From Sphingobium sp. (lineage in GTDB: Bacteria > Pseudomonadota > Alphaproteobacteria > Sphingomonadales > Sphingomonadaceae): 14,316 nucleotides of DNA. The stretch lies in assembly GCA_030148625.1 (NCBI GenBank), contig JASBTC010000105.1, positions 1 to 14,316 of the forward strand, read 5' to 3'. Both the position numbers and the translations under genes were made by a program. The first letter of the stretch is position 1. Each line of letters begins with the position of its first letter. Shown piece by piece: positions 14,212 through 14,316 of the stretch. The notes beneath the pieces were generated by a model. That model was given only the letters and a program-made list of their open reading frames with translations. It was not told where the DNA came from and made no database searches.

Positions 14212-14316
14212 TCAGCCGTTCAGCTTGTCCTTCACCGCCTTGGCGGGGGTGAAGCCGAGCTTCTTCGAAGCGGCGATCTGGATGGTGGCGCCGGTCGAGG
14301 GATTGCGGCCTTCGCG
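14212..14316 (-). CDS. HU-type histone-like DNA-binding protein, C-terminal part
   Basis: Only the last 34 residues are in the window; the 5' part continues beyond 14316. The visible piece starts REGRNPSTGATIQIAA and ends in SKKLGFTPAKAVKDKLNG, with the stop complement at 14212-14214. The GRNPxTG motif is the tip of the DNA-binding arm of HU/IHF proteins, with the intercalating proline, and the end matches the HU closing helix. HU bends and compacts chromosomal DNA. HU is preferred over IHF because of the ASKKLGFTPAKAVKDKLN ending. Whether it is HupA- or HupB-like cannot be said from this fragment. Confidence 0.93.
   Translation of the reverse strand, partial: REGRNPSTGATIQIAASKKLGFTPAKAVKDKLNG

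Overview
The window is GC-rich (roughly two-thirds G+C) with strong G/C preference at third codon positions. The mix of features fits an alphaproteobacterium of the Sphingomonas/Sphingomonadales type. The features are a roughly 950-residue TonB-dependent receptor, a giant autotransporter, an ArsR/SRPBCC gene pair, an HU gene, and short REP-like hairpins. This placement is inferred from family content and composition, not from a database match.

Layout, left to right. (1) 1-222: a REP-like hairpin and the leader of the first gene. (2) 223-1029 (+): an exported CsgG/HfaB-like protein whose two predicted membrane hairpins are replaced by glycine-rich stretches, followed by a stem-loop. (3) 1030-1265: an inverted pair of REP-like hairpins. 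(4) 1266-2513 (+): a GT-B (MurG/UGT-like) glycosyltransferase. (5) An AT-rich spacer, then 2600-9880 (+): a 2426-residue type V autotransporter. It has a signal peptide, a huge repetitive beta-helical passenger and a 12-strand-type C-terminal barrel, and it takes up half the window. (6) A GC-rich hairpin, then 9941-12793 (+): a TonB-dependent receptor. (7) 12860-13159 (+): a small ABM-family monooxygenase-like protein. (8) 13173-13975 (-): an ArsR-type repressor and an AHSA1/SRPBCC-domain protein in a four-base-overlap operon, with a twin-box operator-like repeat upstream. (9) 14212-14316 (-): the C-terminal end of an HU-type DNA-binding protein, cut by the window edge and followed by a strong terminator-like hairpin.

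The left three-quarters reads as a cell-surface island: a secretion-pore-like protein, a glycosyltransferase, a giant autotransporter and an outer-membrane receptor, all on one strand. The most interesting signal is inside the autotransporter. About twenty RTX-like G-x-G-x-D turns are spaced about 20 residues apart in clusters, on a passenger built from at least four recognisable copies of one module plus shorter decayed copies. A glycosyltransferase lies 86 bases upstream, so passenger glycosylation is a reasonable but untested idea. The right quarter looks like ordinary chromosomal housekeeping and stress-type genes. I saw no tRNA, rRNA, CRISPR array, transposase or phage gene.
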